NCBI GenBank assembly: GCA_009908945.1
Contig: JAAAOI010000031.1
Coordinates: 1-35,976 of the forward strand
DNA from: Bacteroidota bacterium
GTDB lineage: Bacteria; Bacteroidota; Rhodothermia; Rhodothermales; Salinibacteraceae
Length of the DNA: 35,976 nucleotides
Direction: 5' to 3'
This document shows, piece after piece, positions 18,892 to 27,161 of the stretch. The notes under the pieces are model-generated. The model had not been told where the DNA came from. It saw only the letters and a program-made list of their open reading frames with translations, and made no database searches. Made by a program: the position numbers and the translations under genes. The stretch's first letter is position 1. The number at the start of each line of letters is the position of its first letter.

Positions 18892-19566
18892 ATGCTGTTG
18901 GCCCCCTCGATTCTGTCTGCTGATTTCGCTCGTCTGGAAGCTCATGCGGGGGAGGCGCTGGAGGCCGGGGCCGACTGGCTCCACATTGATGTGATGGACG
19001 GGCACTTCGTCCCTAACATCACGATTGGGCCGCTGGTGGTGCGGGCGTTGCGGCCTCTGGCCGACGCCACGGGCACGACGCTGGATGTGCACCTGATGAT
19101 TGACGCCCCCAGCCGGTACGTCGCCGATTTTGCCTCGGCCGGGGCCGATGTGCTGACGGTTCACGCGGAGGCCTGTACGCATCTGCATCGGACCATCGCG
19201 CAGATCAAAGAGCACGGCATGCGGGCCGGCGTGGCGCTCAACCCGGCTACGCCGTTGGACGTTCTGGAGTACGTGCTCGGTGAGGTCGACCTCGTGCTTA
19301 TCATGTCGGTCAACCCTGGCTTTTCGGGGCAGTCGTATATCCCGGCCAGCACGCTAAAACTGCGGCAAACGAAGCGCCTGCTCAACGGCATCGGCTCCAC
19401 CGCGCTGCTTGAGGTGGACGGCGGCGTGAAGCCCACCAACGTGGGGGAAGCTGTACACGCTGGAGCAGACGTGGTGGTGGCCGGCAGTGCCGTGTTTGGT
19501 GGCGAGGCGTCGGTCGCGGAGAACGTACAGCGCTTTCGGCAGGCGGTACCGGCAGCGGAGGCGTAG
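18892..19566 (+). CDS. rpe: Ribulose-phosphate 3-epimerase
   Basis: This 224-residue TIM-barrel enzyme interconverts ribulose 5-phosphate and xylulose 5-phosphate in the pentose-phosphate pathway. It starts with the usual LLAPSILSADF block. Metal and catalytic residues are in HIDVMDGHFVPN (H31, D33) and DVHLMI (H67); the C-terminal part has SVNPGFSGQ and EVDGGVK, with the phosphate-binding VAGSAVFG near the end. ATG 18892 is the family-typical start; the open frame extends 32 codons into nuoH but without likeness. Forty bases separate it from nuoH, so it may be co-transcribed. The length is standard. Confidence 0.96.
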   Translation: MLLAPSILSADFARLEAHAGEALEAGADWLHIDVMDGHFVPNITIGPLVVRALRPLADATGTTLDVHLMIDAPSRYVADFASAGADVLTVHAEACTHLHRTIAQIKEHGMRAGVALNPATPLDVLEYVLGEVDLVLIMSVNPGFSGQSYIPASTLKLRQTKRLLNGIGSTALLEVDGGVKPTNVGEAVHAGADVVVAGSAVFGGEASVAENVQRFRQAVPAAEA

Positions 19567-19617
19567 GGTCGTTGGCGCCAACACGGTGTCCTTTCATTCT
19601 TCTGGGGTAGGTCCTCC

Positions 19618-20502
19618 GTGAGCGATCGCATCTTCGGACACATCCCGGGCTATCCACCGGGGAGCTCCTTCGCGTCACGTCAGGCACTCCACGACGCCGG
19701 CGTGCATGGGCCGCTCCGGGCAGGGATCGCAGGATCGCAGGCGGAAGGAGCGGAGTCGGTTGTGCTCTCTGGAGGGTACGAAGACGACGCGGATTACGGG
19801 GCGGTCATCCTTTACACGGGGCAGGGCGGCCGCGACCCCGAGACGGGCGAGCAGGTGGCGCATCAGCTGCTCAACCGGGGCAACTTGGCACTGGCGACCA
19901 GCAAATTGCGAGGGTTACCGGTACGGGTTATTCGTGGAAAGGGCGCTTCCCCGTACGCGCCGGCGGAGGGGTATCGGTACGATGGGCTGTACGTGGTGGA
20001 TGCCTACTGGAAGCAGCGCGGGGCAGCGGGCTTCGTTGTTTGGCGGTACCGCCTGCTACGCGCCGACCGGCTTCTCGACGGCATGACCGTAGCAGAGGCA
20101 TACAGTCCGTACAGTGAATCGCGCGTGCCCACATCGCTGCTCCGCATCGTGCGCGATACGGCGATGGCACGCGAGTTGAAGACCCAGTACGACTATAGGT
20201 GTCAAGTCTGCGGCACGCGCCTCACCACACCGGCGGGCTCCTACGCCGAGGCTGCACACATTCGTCCGCTTGGGCGGCCTCACAACGGGCCTGACACATT
20301 TGATAACCTGCTGTGCTTGTGTCCCAATCACCATGTGCTGTTCGACCACGGAGCGTTTAGCCTGACGGATGATCTGTCGTTCATCACCTCAGGCGAGCTA
20401 TGCCTCCCGGAACCGTCCCTGCTCCGGCTTGCAGACCACCGCCCAGCGACGGAGCACCTGGCCTACCATCGGGTGCACCTATTTCACGGAAACGGATCGT
20501 AG
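19618..20502 (+). CDS. SRA-HNH modified-DNA restriction endonuclease
   Basis: This 294-residue protein joins an N-terminal SRA (YDG) domain to a C-terminal HNH nuclease. The SRA part (about 3-145) shows FGHIPGYPPG, SGGYEDDADYGAVILYTGQGG (landmarks at residues 51-71), GNLALA and YDGLYVV; such domains flip and recognise 5-methyl- or hydroxymethylcytosine. The HNH part (about 185-245) shows CQVCG (C195, C198), H214 in AAHIRPL, N230 and CLCPNHH (C233, C235, H238, H239), the zinc-supported beta-beta-alpha-metal fold. Enzymes of this type cut DNA bearing modified cytosines and act alone as type IV-like restriction. Start is GTG 19618. It lies 51 bases after rpe on the same strand and has no methyltransferase neighbour, as expected for a modification-dependent nuclease. 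Confidence 0.88.
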   Translation: MSDRIFGHIPGYPPGSSFASRQALHDAGVHGPLRAGIAGSQAEGAESVVLSGGYEDDADYGAVILYTGQGGRDPETGEQVAHQLLNRGNLALATSKLRGLPVRVIRGKGASPYAPAEGYRYDGLYVVDAYWKQRGAAGFVVWRYRLLRADRLLDGMTVAEAYSPYSESRVPTSLLRIVRDTAMARELKTQYDYRCQVCGTRLTTPAGSYAEAAHIRPLGRPHNGPDTFDNLLCLCPNHHVLFDHGAFSLTDDLSFITSGELCLPEPSLLRLADHRPATEHLAYHRVHLFHGNGS

Positions 20503-20685
20503 ATTAGCCGGCTACGGAAATGCTCAGCGCATGTCTTCTGCCGCGCTACGTCGTCGTGGCAGCTCGTACGGAGCACGCACGTGTAGTGCAGGGCCCGACT
20601 GACCCCGCCCCGAATCATTGCTGCTTGGTTAAGGGTACCGGAGCCTATCCCTGTAGCGCTCCCGTCATCTTTCTCTTGCCTCCTG

Positions 20686-22818
20686 ATGCAGACGCTGGTC
20701 GGCGAAACGATCGAAGGCTACCGCTTCGTAGAGGAGCTGGGGCGCGGGGGCATGGGGACGGTCTACCGGGCGGTGGATCAAGCGCTCGACAAGGCCGTGG
20801 CCATCAAGGTGGTGAACCCCGATAGGGCGACCCAGGGCACCTTTCGCGAACGCTTCCGGACGGAGGCGCGGGCGCTGGCCAAGCTGGATAGCCCCACCAT
20901 CGTGCGGGTGCTGGCGTTTCGCGAAACGTCCCATGGGATGTTTCTGGTGATGGAGTACGTGGAGGGCCGCACCCTGCGCTCGGTGCTCGACGCGACGGAC
21001 ACGCTGCCGCTTGCGTGGACGTTGAAGGTGTTTCCGCAGGTCGTGGAGGCCGTCCGGCAGGCGCACGAGCGGTCCATCCTCCATCGCGACTTGAAGCCCG
21101 GCAACGTCCTGCTGTCTGACGACGGGCAGGTGAAGGTCGGAGATTTTGGCCTGGCCAAGATGCAGGCCGCCGATCCGCACCTCACCTCCACCTACGCCAC
21201 AGCAGGCACGGTCTGCTACATGGCGCCCGAACAAATTCAGGGCTTGCGGCACACCACAGCCCAGAGCGATCTCTTCTCGCTGGGGGTGATACTGTACGAG
21301 ATGGTCGCTGGCCGGCTACCCTTCGACGTCCACACCGGCACCTATGCCATTCAGCGGGCTATCGTGGAGGAGCCGTTCCCGTCGGTGCAGGTGCATCGGC
21401 CCGATGCGCCCGATGCGCTGGCCGCCTTAATTGCGGACCTTACGGCAAAAGACCCGGAGCAGAGGCCGGCGTCCGCAGCGGTTGTACAGCAGCGCCTTAC
21501 AGCGGAGGTCGCCGCACCGTCGGCCACACGGACGCCCCTGCCCGAAATTCCTACGGTGGCGCCCGATACTTCCTTCGACCGTTCGGCATGGCTGCGCATC
21601 GGAGGGGGCGTGGCGGCTGTCGTGCTCCTCTTTGCGCTAACGCTGGGCGGCGTCTGGTACGCCCTGAACGGAGCGGCGCCCCCCGGAGATGGCGAAGCGC
21701 CGGCCTCCCGTCCCACCGCTTCCGCGCCCGCGCCGCTCCCCGCGGAGGAGGGTCCTGCAAATGCCGTCACACTCACGGTAACCACCACCCCACCCGGGGC
21801 CACCCTGCGCGTGGATGGTGACTCCATGGGGGTGACGCCAGTGGAGCTCCAACGCCCGCCGGCCGATCAGGTACAATTGCACGCCGCTCACCCCCTGCAT
21901 ACCGCATCGCTGGATACCACGATTGCCCTGGGGGCCAGCCGCTCGGTGCAGCTGAGGTTCGCCGGGCTGGACGCGGTCGCCGAGGCCGTGCCTGCTGAAG
22001 AAGGCGGTGACGACACGCCGACGGCCACCGAAGATGCGGTCGACGAGGGCACCCCGGATCCCGCCGGCGATCGGGGGGGGCAAGACGCAACGGCTACGGC
22101 ACCTGAGGAAACGGCAGAGCGTAGCACGGAGGCGCCTGCGGAGGAGGAGGCCGCCCCTGCAGCGCCGCCGGTGGGTGCGCTGCGGGTGATCTCCACGCCC
22201 GACAGCGCGACGGTGTGGCGGGAGGGGGCCGCCGTAGGGACTACGCCGTACGTGGCGAGTGCTCTACCGGCAGGGCCGCAGGTGCTAACCCTGCGCCTCG
22301 CGGGGTACCAAGACGAGGCGGTGGAGGCGCGTGTCGTGCCGGAGGAAGAAACCACCGTGCGCGTATCGCTGGAGCCCCGCCCGGCCCGGGTGTCTCTGCA
22401 GGTGCTCCCCTTCGGCGACGTGCTCATTGACGGCGACGTGCAAGTCGAGGCAACAGATGTCGCGCATCAGGACACCCTGCCGCCCGGCACCTATGCGATA
22501 GTAGCCCGCTACCGCGACCTGCAGTGGGCGCGCACCATACGCCTCGAACCGGCGCAAGAATGGAGCAAGGTCGTGGATTTTACAGCGCGGCACACCGTGG
22601 CGATCATCGCCCGCTCTACCACCGGCGAGCGGATTGCCAATGCGGAGGTCCTCATCGACGGCCAGCGCCAAGGCTACACGCCCCAGCAGATGCAGCTGCG
22701 TACGGGCACGCATACCCTGACGGTGCGTAGGCAGGGCTACCAGACCATCGAAACCACCATCGTCGTCGACGATACGCTACCCGACGCCCTGACGATGGAA
22801 CTCACGCCTGCACCGTAA
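20686..22818 (+). CDS. Transmembrane Ser/Thr protein kinase with extracytoplasmic PEGA repeats
   Basis: This 710-residue type II-like membrane kinase has a complete catalytic domain (about 12-270): glycine loop GRGGMG (19-24), lysine K41 in VAIK, HRDLKPGN (133-140), DFG (153-155) and APE (180-182). A single helix spans about 305-326. The outside part has PEGA-type repeats at about 362-425, 498-564 and 637-706, recognisable by S/T-x-P-x-G/S-A-x-V/L...G-x-x-P and TLxxxGY; a fourth, degenerate one is near 568-635. They are joined by a long Ala/Pro/Glu-rich linker (431-497). PEGA domains are thought to bind cell-envelope or surface ligands. ATG 20686 begins the kinase fold directly. It lies 46 bases before the next gene on the same strand. 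Confidence 0.9.
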   Translation: MQTLVGETIEGYRFVEELGRGGMGTVYRAVDQALDKAVAIKVVNPDRATQGTFRERFRTEARALAKLDSPTIVRVLAFRETSHGMFLVMEYVEGRTLRSVLDATDTLPLAWTLKVFPQVVEAVRQAHERSILHRDLKPGNVLLSDDGQVKVGDFGLAKMQAADPHLTSTYATAGTVCYMAPEQIQGLRHTTAQSDLFSLGVILYEMVAGRLPFDVHTGTYAIQRAIVEEPFPSVQVHRPDAPDALAALIADLTAKDPEQRPASAAVVQQRLTAEVAAPSATRTPLPEIPTVAPDTSFDRSAWLRIGGGVAAVVLLFALTLGGVWYALNGAAPPGDGEAPASRPTASAPAPLPAEEGPANAVTLTVTTTPPGATLRVDGDSMGVTPVELQRPPADQVQLHAAHPLHTASLDTTIALGASRSVQLRFAGLDAVAEAVPAEEGGDDTPTATEDAVDEGTPDPAGDRGGQDATATAPEETAERSTEAPAEEEAAPAAPPVGALRVISTPDSATVWREGAAVGTTPYVASALPAGPQVLTLRLAGYQDEAVEARVVPEEETTVRVSLEPRPARVSLQVLPFGDVLIDGDVQVEATDVAHQDTLPPGTYAIVARYRDLQWARTIRLEPAQEWSKVVDFTARHTVAIIARSTTGERIANAEVLIDGQRQGYTPQQMQLRTGTHTLTVRRQGYQTIETTIVVDDTLPDALTMELTPAP

Positions 22819-22847
22819 GCCGGCGCTCTCATTTCCTTCCCACCGCC

Positions 22848-22865
22848 ATGCCTCCTGGCTCCTGA
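22848..22865 (+). CDS. Possible five-codon upstream reading frame (coupling leader)
   Basis: An ATG at 22848 opens a frame of MPPGS and ends at a TGA (22863-22865) whose last A is the first base of the ATG of the next gene, giving a TGATG overlap. This is the arrangement used for translational coupling by reinitiation. No ribosome-binding site is apparent ahead of it, so whether it is translated is uncertain. Confidence 0.25.
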   Translation: MPPGS

Positions 22866-23428
22866 TGCGCTCTTTCGCTCCCTTGGTAGTGGTGATGGTG
22901 GCTGCATGGCTGGGGCTTATGGCGGCGGCCCCTGCGCTCGCGGTTGCGCAGGAAGCGGAAGCCGCCTGTGCGCAGGAGTTTGAACGGGCGGAGGAAGCCT
23001 ACTTCAGCGCTGAGTTTGAGCGGGCGATCGGGCTCCTGACCACCTGCCTGGACGAGGTCGCCTTATCGCCCGATGAGCGCCTGCAGTTTCTGCGGGTGTT
23101 GGCCTTCGCCTATCTGGGCACCGAGGCGATGGCCGATGCGCGCATGGCCGTCGAGCACTTGCTGGACGTCGACCCGGCGTACACACCGGATCCCGCCACC
23201 GACCGCCCCGACTTCGTGACCCTTGTAGAGGAGGTAAAGGCTACCCGCGAGGACCCCGCCGCCGCGTCGGAAGGCCGGTCGGTCTGGCGCTGGGTGGCGG
23301 GCAGCGCCCTCACCGTGGCCGCCGGCATCGGCGCAGCCGTGTTGCTGGGCGGCGGAAATGGCGGACCAGGGAATGGCAATGGCGGCGGCGATGACGGACT
23401 CCCCACGCCACCTCTTCCTGGAAATTAG
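22865..23428 (+). CDS. Exported TPR-like protein with C-terminal membrane helix
   Basis: This 187-residue protein has an N-terminal signal (about 1-28, ending ALAVAQ). Next come tetratricopeptide-like helices (about 35-115, with FERAEEAYFSAEFERAIGLL and LQFLRVLAFAYLGTEAMADAR) that end in YTPDPATDRPDFVTLVEEV. A second hydrophobic helix (about 139-158) follows, and then a Gly/Asn-rich tail. The TPR solenoid would sit outside the cytoplasm, with the membrane helix at its C-terminus. It follows the PEGA kinase by 46 bases and precedes the T9SS surface protein by 12, so the three form a probable operon. I do not recognise a named family; interaction with the kinase PEGA repeats is a position-based guess. 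Confidence 0.7.
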   Translation: MRSFAPLVVVMVAAWLGLMAAAPALAVAQEAEAACAQEFERAEEAYFSAEFERAIGLLTTCLDEVALSPDERLQFLRVLAFAYLGTEAMADARMAVEHLLDVDPAYTPDPATDRPDFVTLVEEVKATREDPAAASEGRSVWRWVAGSALTVAAGIGAAVLLGGGNGGPGNGNGGGDDGLPTPPLPGN

Positions 23429-23440
23429 CCCCGCGCGCTC

Positions 23441-25537
23441 ATGAAACGACCGATACGTCGCCGCCCCACAGCACGCGGCCCTGTGGTGGGCTGGAGCGTG
23501 CTGGCCCTGCTCGTGCTACTGTCGCACCCCGCATGGGCGCAGGATGCCCCTACCAACGTCCAAGCAACCCCGGCCAATGCCGCGGTAACGATCACATGGA
23601 CGGCCCCAACGGTGGATAGCGACGAGACCATTGAAGGCTACAACGTGTACCGCGCTACCGAGTGGTTTCCTGACGGCGCCCCCGAGGAATCCATCGCTTC
23701 ATCTATCACCTCAACACCAGTCACCGCCACGACCCTTACGGATGAAACGGTCGGCAATGGCACCACCTATTTCTATCGGGTCACTGCGCTTATTAGCGAA
23801 GGCGGCGATGCGGCTGAAGAAGGCGACCTGTCGGTGGGAGCCAGTGGCATCGACTTTGCTACCCCGTCTACGCCCCCGACCATTGAAGTCGTCGAGCCCC
23901 AGCCGGCCACCCGCCCAGCCCCAGAGCCTGAAGGTGAGACTGTGCGCGTGGAGGCCGAGATTCGCACGCCCCTAACGGTTGGCGTCGCCACGCTGCATTA
24001 CCGGCAAGGCGGCGAAGCTGGGTTTACCGTGCAGACGATGGGTGGAAACGAGCCAGACTTTCAAGCGGAGATCACGTCTGGCCGCGTTGGCCCTCGCGGG
24101 GTGGAGTACTTTATCACTGCGGCGGATACCGCTGGCGTGGCGGCACGCTTTCCGGCCGAGGGTTTTGTGTCGCTGCCGGTGGAAACGTCAGGCCTCACCA
24201 CGAGCCAGGGGGGCGGCACGGCGCAGTCGGCGTTTCGGATGATTACCCTGCCGCTGGAGCTACAGGGCACGACCGTGGGCGACCTGCTGGTGGACGACCT
24301 CGGCGCGCCCGACCCCGACGCGTGGCGCCTGTTCGGTATCAGTCCACGCGGCCTCTTTGCCGACGATGGCGGCTACGTGGAGATCGACGATCCGGCTGCG
24401 CCCATCAACCCCACCGATGCGTTCTGGCTGATCTCTGCTGCGCCCGTCACGCTCGCCACGGGACCGGGCGCATCCGTACGCACCGATGAGCCGATTACGC
24501 TGCCTCTGCAGGCAGGATGGAACCTGATCGGGCACCCGTATGCGTTTGCTGTACCCCGCGCTAATCTGACGGTCGAGAATACCTCTGCCGATTTAAATGA
24601 CGTGCTGCGGTTTACCGGCGAGTTTGAGCCGGTAGCGGGCTCAGCCGTGCTGCGGCCGTTTGAAGGCTACCTCATCCGGCTCACCGACGGCGGCACCGGC
24701 ACGCTGGTCATCGACCCGGACCGGTCGTCCCCCGCGGACGCCACGCCGCCACGGGCGTCGACGGGCGCCGACGCCGCACTGGACTGGGAGGTCCGCATTG
24801 CCGCCCGCCATGAGGGTGCGCGTGACAGCTTCAACAGCGCCGCCGTGGCCTCGGGAGCGGCTGACGGGTACGACGCGCTCGACCGGTTCAACCCGCCGCC
24901 CATCGGGGACTACGTGACGGTGTACTTCCCGCGCGACCACTGGGGCGCCTACGCGGGGCCGTACCGGCGGGACGTGCGCCCGGCGGGGGCCTCGCTCTAC
25001 GACTGGCCGTTCGAGGTGCGGACGGCGGAGCCCCGGGCTGTTGAACTCACCCTCGGACCGTTCGATGAGGTGCCCGCGGACTTCGAGGTATGGCTGATCG
25101 ATGAGGCGGAGGACACCGTGCACAACGTGCGGGAGGAGGCGGCCTACCCGTTTGCCTCTGCCGGGGCGGATACTCCGCGCGCGTTCCGCTTGCTGGCGGG
25201 CACGCCGCAGGAGGTTGCTGCCATGCTGGAGGCGACGGTGGAGCAGCCCCAAGAAGTCACGCTGCAGACGCCCTACCCGAACCCGGCTACCGTGGGTGAC
25301 CCGATCACCGTAGCGTATGGCGTGCCCGCCCCGGGCGCGGTCAGGCTTGAGGTGTTCGACGTGCTGGGGCGCCGGGTGGCGACGCTTCGGCAAGCAGATG
25401 CGGCCCGCGCCGGGTACCACACGGTGGTCTGGGACGGCCGCGGGGCTACAGGCCAGCGGCTGGCCAGCGGCACCTACCTCGTGCGCCTGACGGCCGGCCC
25501 TACGATGCGTACGGCGCCGGTGGTCCTCTTGCCCTGA
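23441..25537 (+). CDS. Surface/secreted fibronectin-III protein with type IX secretion sorting domain
   Basis: This 698-residue protein has a signal peptide (about 1-34, ending AWAQ). A fibronectin-III fold follows at about 36-135 (PTNVQATPANAAVTITWTAP, then TIEGYNVYR and TYFYRVTA), then an acidic region of beta-rich sequence with repeated landmarks GWNLIGHPY (near 358) and WRLFGISPRG (near 290). Residues about 608-698 form a T9SS type A sorting domain: YPNPATVGD, VRLEVFDVLGRRVATL, WDGRG and ASGTYLVRL. The protein is therefore exported across the outer membrane and kept at the surface or released. Function beyond adhesion or scaffolding is not known. It ends the kinase-TPR group; a minus-strand gene follows convergently with a terminator between. 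Confidence 0.82.
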   Translation: MKRPIRRRPTARGPVVGWSVLALLVLLSHPAWAQDAPTNVQATPANAAVTITWTAPTVDSDETIEGYNVYRATEWFPDGAPEESIASSITSTPVTATTLTDETVGNGTTYFYRVTALISEGGDAAEEGDLSVGASGIDFATPSTPPTIEVVEPQPATRPAPEPEGETVRVEAEIRTPLTVGVATLHYRQGGEAGFTVQTMGGNEPDFQAEITSGRVGPRGVEYFITAADTAGVAARFPAEGFVSLPVETSGLTTSQGGGTAQSAFRMITLPLELQGTTVGDLLVDDLGAPDPDAWRLFGISPRGLFADDGGYVEIDDPAAPINPTDAFWLISAAPVTLATGPGASVRTDEPITLPLQAGWNLIGHPYAFAVPRANLTVENTSADLNDVLRFTGEFEPVAGSAVLRPFEGYLIRLTDGGTGTLVIDPDRSSPADATPPRASTGADAALDWEVRIAARHEGARDSFNSAAVASGAADGYDALDRFNPPPIGDYVTVYFPRDHWGAYAGPYRRDVRPAGASLYDWPFEVRTAEPRAVELTLGPFDEVPADFEVWLIDEAEDTVHNVREEAAYPFASAGADTPRAFRLLAGTPQEVAAMLEATVEQPQEVTLQTPYPNPATVGDPITVAYGVPAPGAVRLEVFDVLGRRVATLRQADAARAGYHTVVWDGRGATGQRLASGTYLVRLTAGPTMRTAPVVLLP

Positions 25538-25586
25538 GAGCTGAACCAGAAGGTGAGCCTGCCGCCAGGCGCACGCCAACAAAAAA

Positions 25587-25605
25587 GGCCTCCGGTGGGG
25601 AGGCC
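25587..25605 (-). terminator. Rho-independent terminator for the DUF4382/DUF5666 lipoprotein gene
   Basis: Read on the minus strand, GGCCTCC and GGAGGCC pair through seven bases around a five-base loop and run directly into six T residues (complement of the A-run 25581-25586). It lies about 40 bases after the stop codon of the minus-strand lipoprotein gene. The run of A on the other side makes it a poor terminator for the plus strand. Confidence 0.8.
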
Positions 25606-25646
25606 CTGGGTGACCGCTCAGCGGTCGGTTCATACGGAGCAAGGAG

Positions 25647-26861
25647 TTACTCGAGCTCAATCTCTTCAGCGATCAGGATGCCGTCGCGGTTGCGGTAGCC
25701 TTCCACTTCTACGCGATCGCCCACTTGCAAGTCGGCCAGCGTCAGGTCGCGGTCGTCGTCTTCGATCTCCGTCTCGCTCGTTACGGTAAACGTGATGCCA
25801 CTTACCGTAAGCTCCGGAGCACTAATCGAGTCAATGAACCCCTTGACCTCCACTTCATTGGCGTCGTCGTCATCGTCTTCCCGCTCAATTTCGTACGCGA
25901 TGAGGTCGCCGTTTCGGTCGCGGTAGCCCTCCACCTCAACGACGTCTCCTTCCTGCAGGTCGGAAAAGGACAGCGGACGGTCATCTTCGCCTTCGACCTC
26001 GGTCCGATCCGTCACCAAGAAGGTGAAGCCGTTCACCGTGAGGCTGTTGCTCCCGAGTGCCTCAATGCGCCCGTCCATGTCTACTTCGTTGGCTTCATCG
26101 CCTTCCGCTACAATAGAGCGCTTGATGTTGTCCTCGACAAGGTCCTCAAACCGGCCGTCTTCATTGCCTTCTTCCGGGTCGATGAGCGTGCCGTCGCTTG
26201 TGCGAAACCACGAGTCGATGTCTACGACGAACTCCACACGCTTTGGAGCAGCGCCGGTTACCTCAAGCGAGGGCCGGAATTCGAGCTCTTGCTCTTCGTC
26301 TAAGTCGCTGAGGTAGACGAACGAGCGCTCTGGGCCGTCATCTGGCGTCCAGGTGCCTTCCACTCGGATGCTGAAGCCCTCGGGGAAGCCGGTCTCATCA
26401 AGCAAGGCGGCCTCGTCGTCATCGTCGCGCTCCAGCTGCTCCACTTCAAACTTGACTTCCTTCCACAAACCCTCTGGCACGGAAGCCTCAACAACAACTG
26501 CGGGAGGACCGCCATCAAGCGGAAGGTCAACCAACAGCGGGCCCTGCTCGATATCGCTACGGCCAGAGGCGTCCCGGTCGTCGCGTTCAAACTCGATTTC
26601 GCCAATGGCAATCTCCACCCGGTCCAGGGTGAGGGTGCTGCCGGAGGCGTCGCTCAGCGCAAGGGCGCCTCCCATGGTGCGGCCCATCAAAGCGGACGGC
26701 CCCACTGAGGCCGCCGTCGTAAACGACAGGGTAACGGGGGCCTCATTATCGCCTACGGTCGGGTTGTTGGCATCGAGCGTACTGCTGTCGCAGGCCGTCA
26801 TCAGGACGCCAACGGCAAGGGAAAGTAGCAGGGCTATGGCGCTACGAATGGAGGTCTTCAT
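25647..26861 (-). CDS. DUF4382 plus DUF5666 acidic lipoprotein
   Basis: This 404-residue lipoprotein has a lipobox M-T-A-C with the cysteine at residue 24, followed by Asp. The first part (about 40-255) resembles DUF4382, with TLDRVEIAIGEIEFE, LPLDGGPPAVVVEASVPEG and RVEFVVDIDSWF. The rest holds two DUF5666 repeats (about 265-330 and 336-404). Each is built as a short beta unit that ends V-E-V-E-G-Y-R-x-R-x-G followed by I-A-x-E-I-E. It is strikingly acidic throughout. ATG 26861 starts the signal peptide; the open frame back to 26984 lacks signal-like sequence and covers the probable promoter. It is divergent from the histidine-kinase gene. Function of either domain is unknown; DUF5666 repeats are often found in extracytoplasmic proteins. 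Confidence 0.82.
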   Translation of the reverse strand: MKTSIRSAIALLLSLAVGVLMTACDSSTLDANNPTVGDNEAPVTLSFTTAASVGPSALMGRTMGGALALSDASGSTLTLDRVEIAIGEIEFERDDRDASGRSDIEQGPLLVDLPLDGGPPAVVVEASVPEGLWKEVKFEVEQLERDDDDEAALLDETGFPEGFSIRVEGTWTPDDGPERSFVYLSDLDEEQELEFRPSLEVTGAAPKRVEFVVDIDSWFRTSDGTLIDPEEGNEDGRFEDLVEDNIKRSIVAEGDEANEVDMDGRIEALGSNSLTVNGFTFLVTDRTEVEGEDDRPLSFSDLQEGDVVEVEGYRDRNGDLIAYEIEREDDDDDANEVEVKGFIDSISAPELTVSGITFTVTSETEIEDDDRDLTLADLQVGDRVEVEGYRNRDGILIAEEIELE

Positions 26862-27161
26862 GGCTCGTCTTGTCGGATGAGTGAATATACTGCCAGACGG
26901 CTGTGGCTCGCCTGTTTGCTTCTCACCCTGTATCAAATCCAACAACTGTGCCAGTCCATTTTTGAAAGATGCAACATTAGCCATAACAATAGTTTACGCG
27001 AAATAGTCTGTATGGCAACCGAGTGGTCATCCTGGCGATGAAACAGCCCGGTGTGTCGCAGTCTGTTTCATGACACAACCAATGAGACACGGTACGTGTT
27101 GATAGCCTTGCATCGGCGTACGCGTGCGCCCCGTTATCCCCCACGACCCGGCTTGTCTTCT
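26862..27161. promoter_or_regulatory. Divergent upstream region between the lipoprotein and the histidine kinase
   Basis: This 300-base region serves both divergent genes. I see no strong sigma70 pair; TTGAAA at about 26964 with TAACAA 16 bases later points toward the kinase but is weak. On the minus strand a near-consensus sigma54 sequence lies at 26938-26953. The kinase is preceded by an open frame of 37 codons (27051-27161) with no likeness, so it is treated as leader. Confidence 0.4.
26938..26953 (-). promoter_or_regulatory. Sigma54-like promoter sequence, -12 element imperfect
   Basis: Read on the minus strand the sequence is TGGCACAGTTGTTGGA. It matches the sigma54 consensus TGGCACRNNNNTTGCA with intact -24 GG and correct spacing, but the invariant -12 GC is GG. 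It would start transcription about 65 bases before the ATG of the acidic lipoprotein. The neighbouring regulator at 28499 is a sigma54 activator, which makes the site worth noting, but the changed -12 base may kill it. Confidence 0.28.

Noticed and set aside
22071-22140. Ala/Glu/Thr-rich repeat in the kinase linker
   Set aside because: Low-complexity linker between PEGA repeats, not a separate repeat element.
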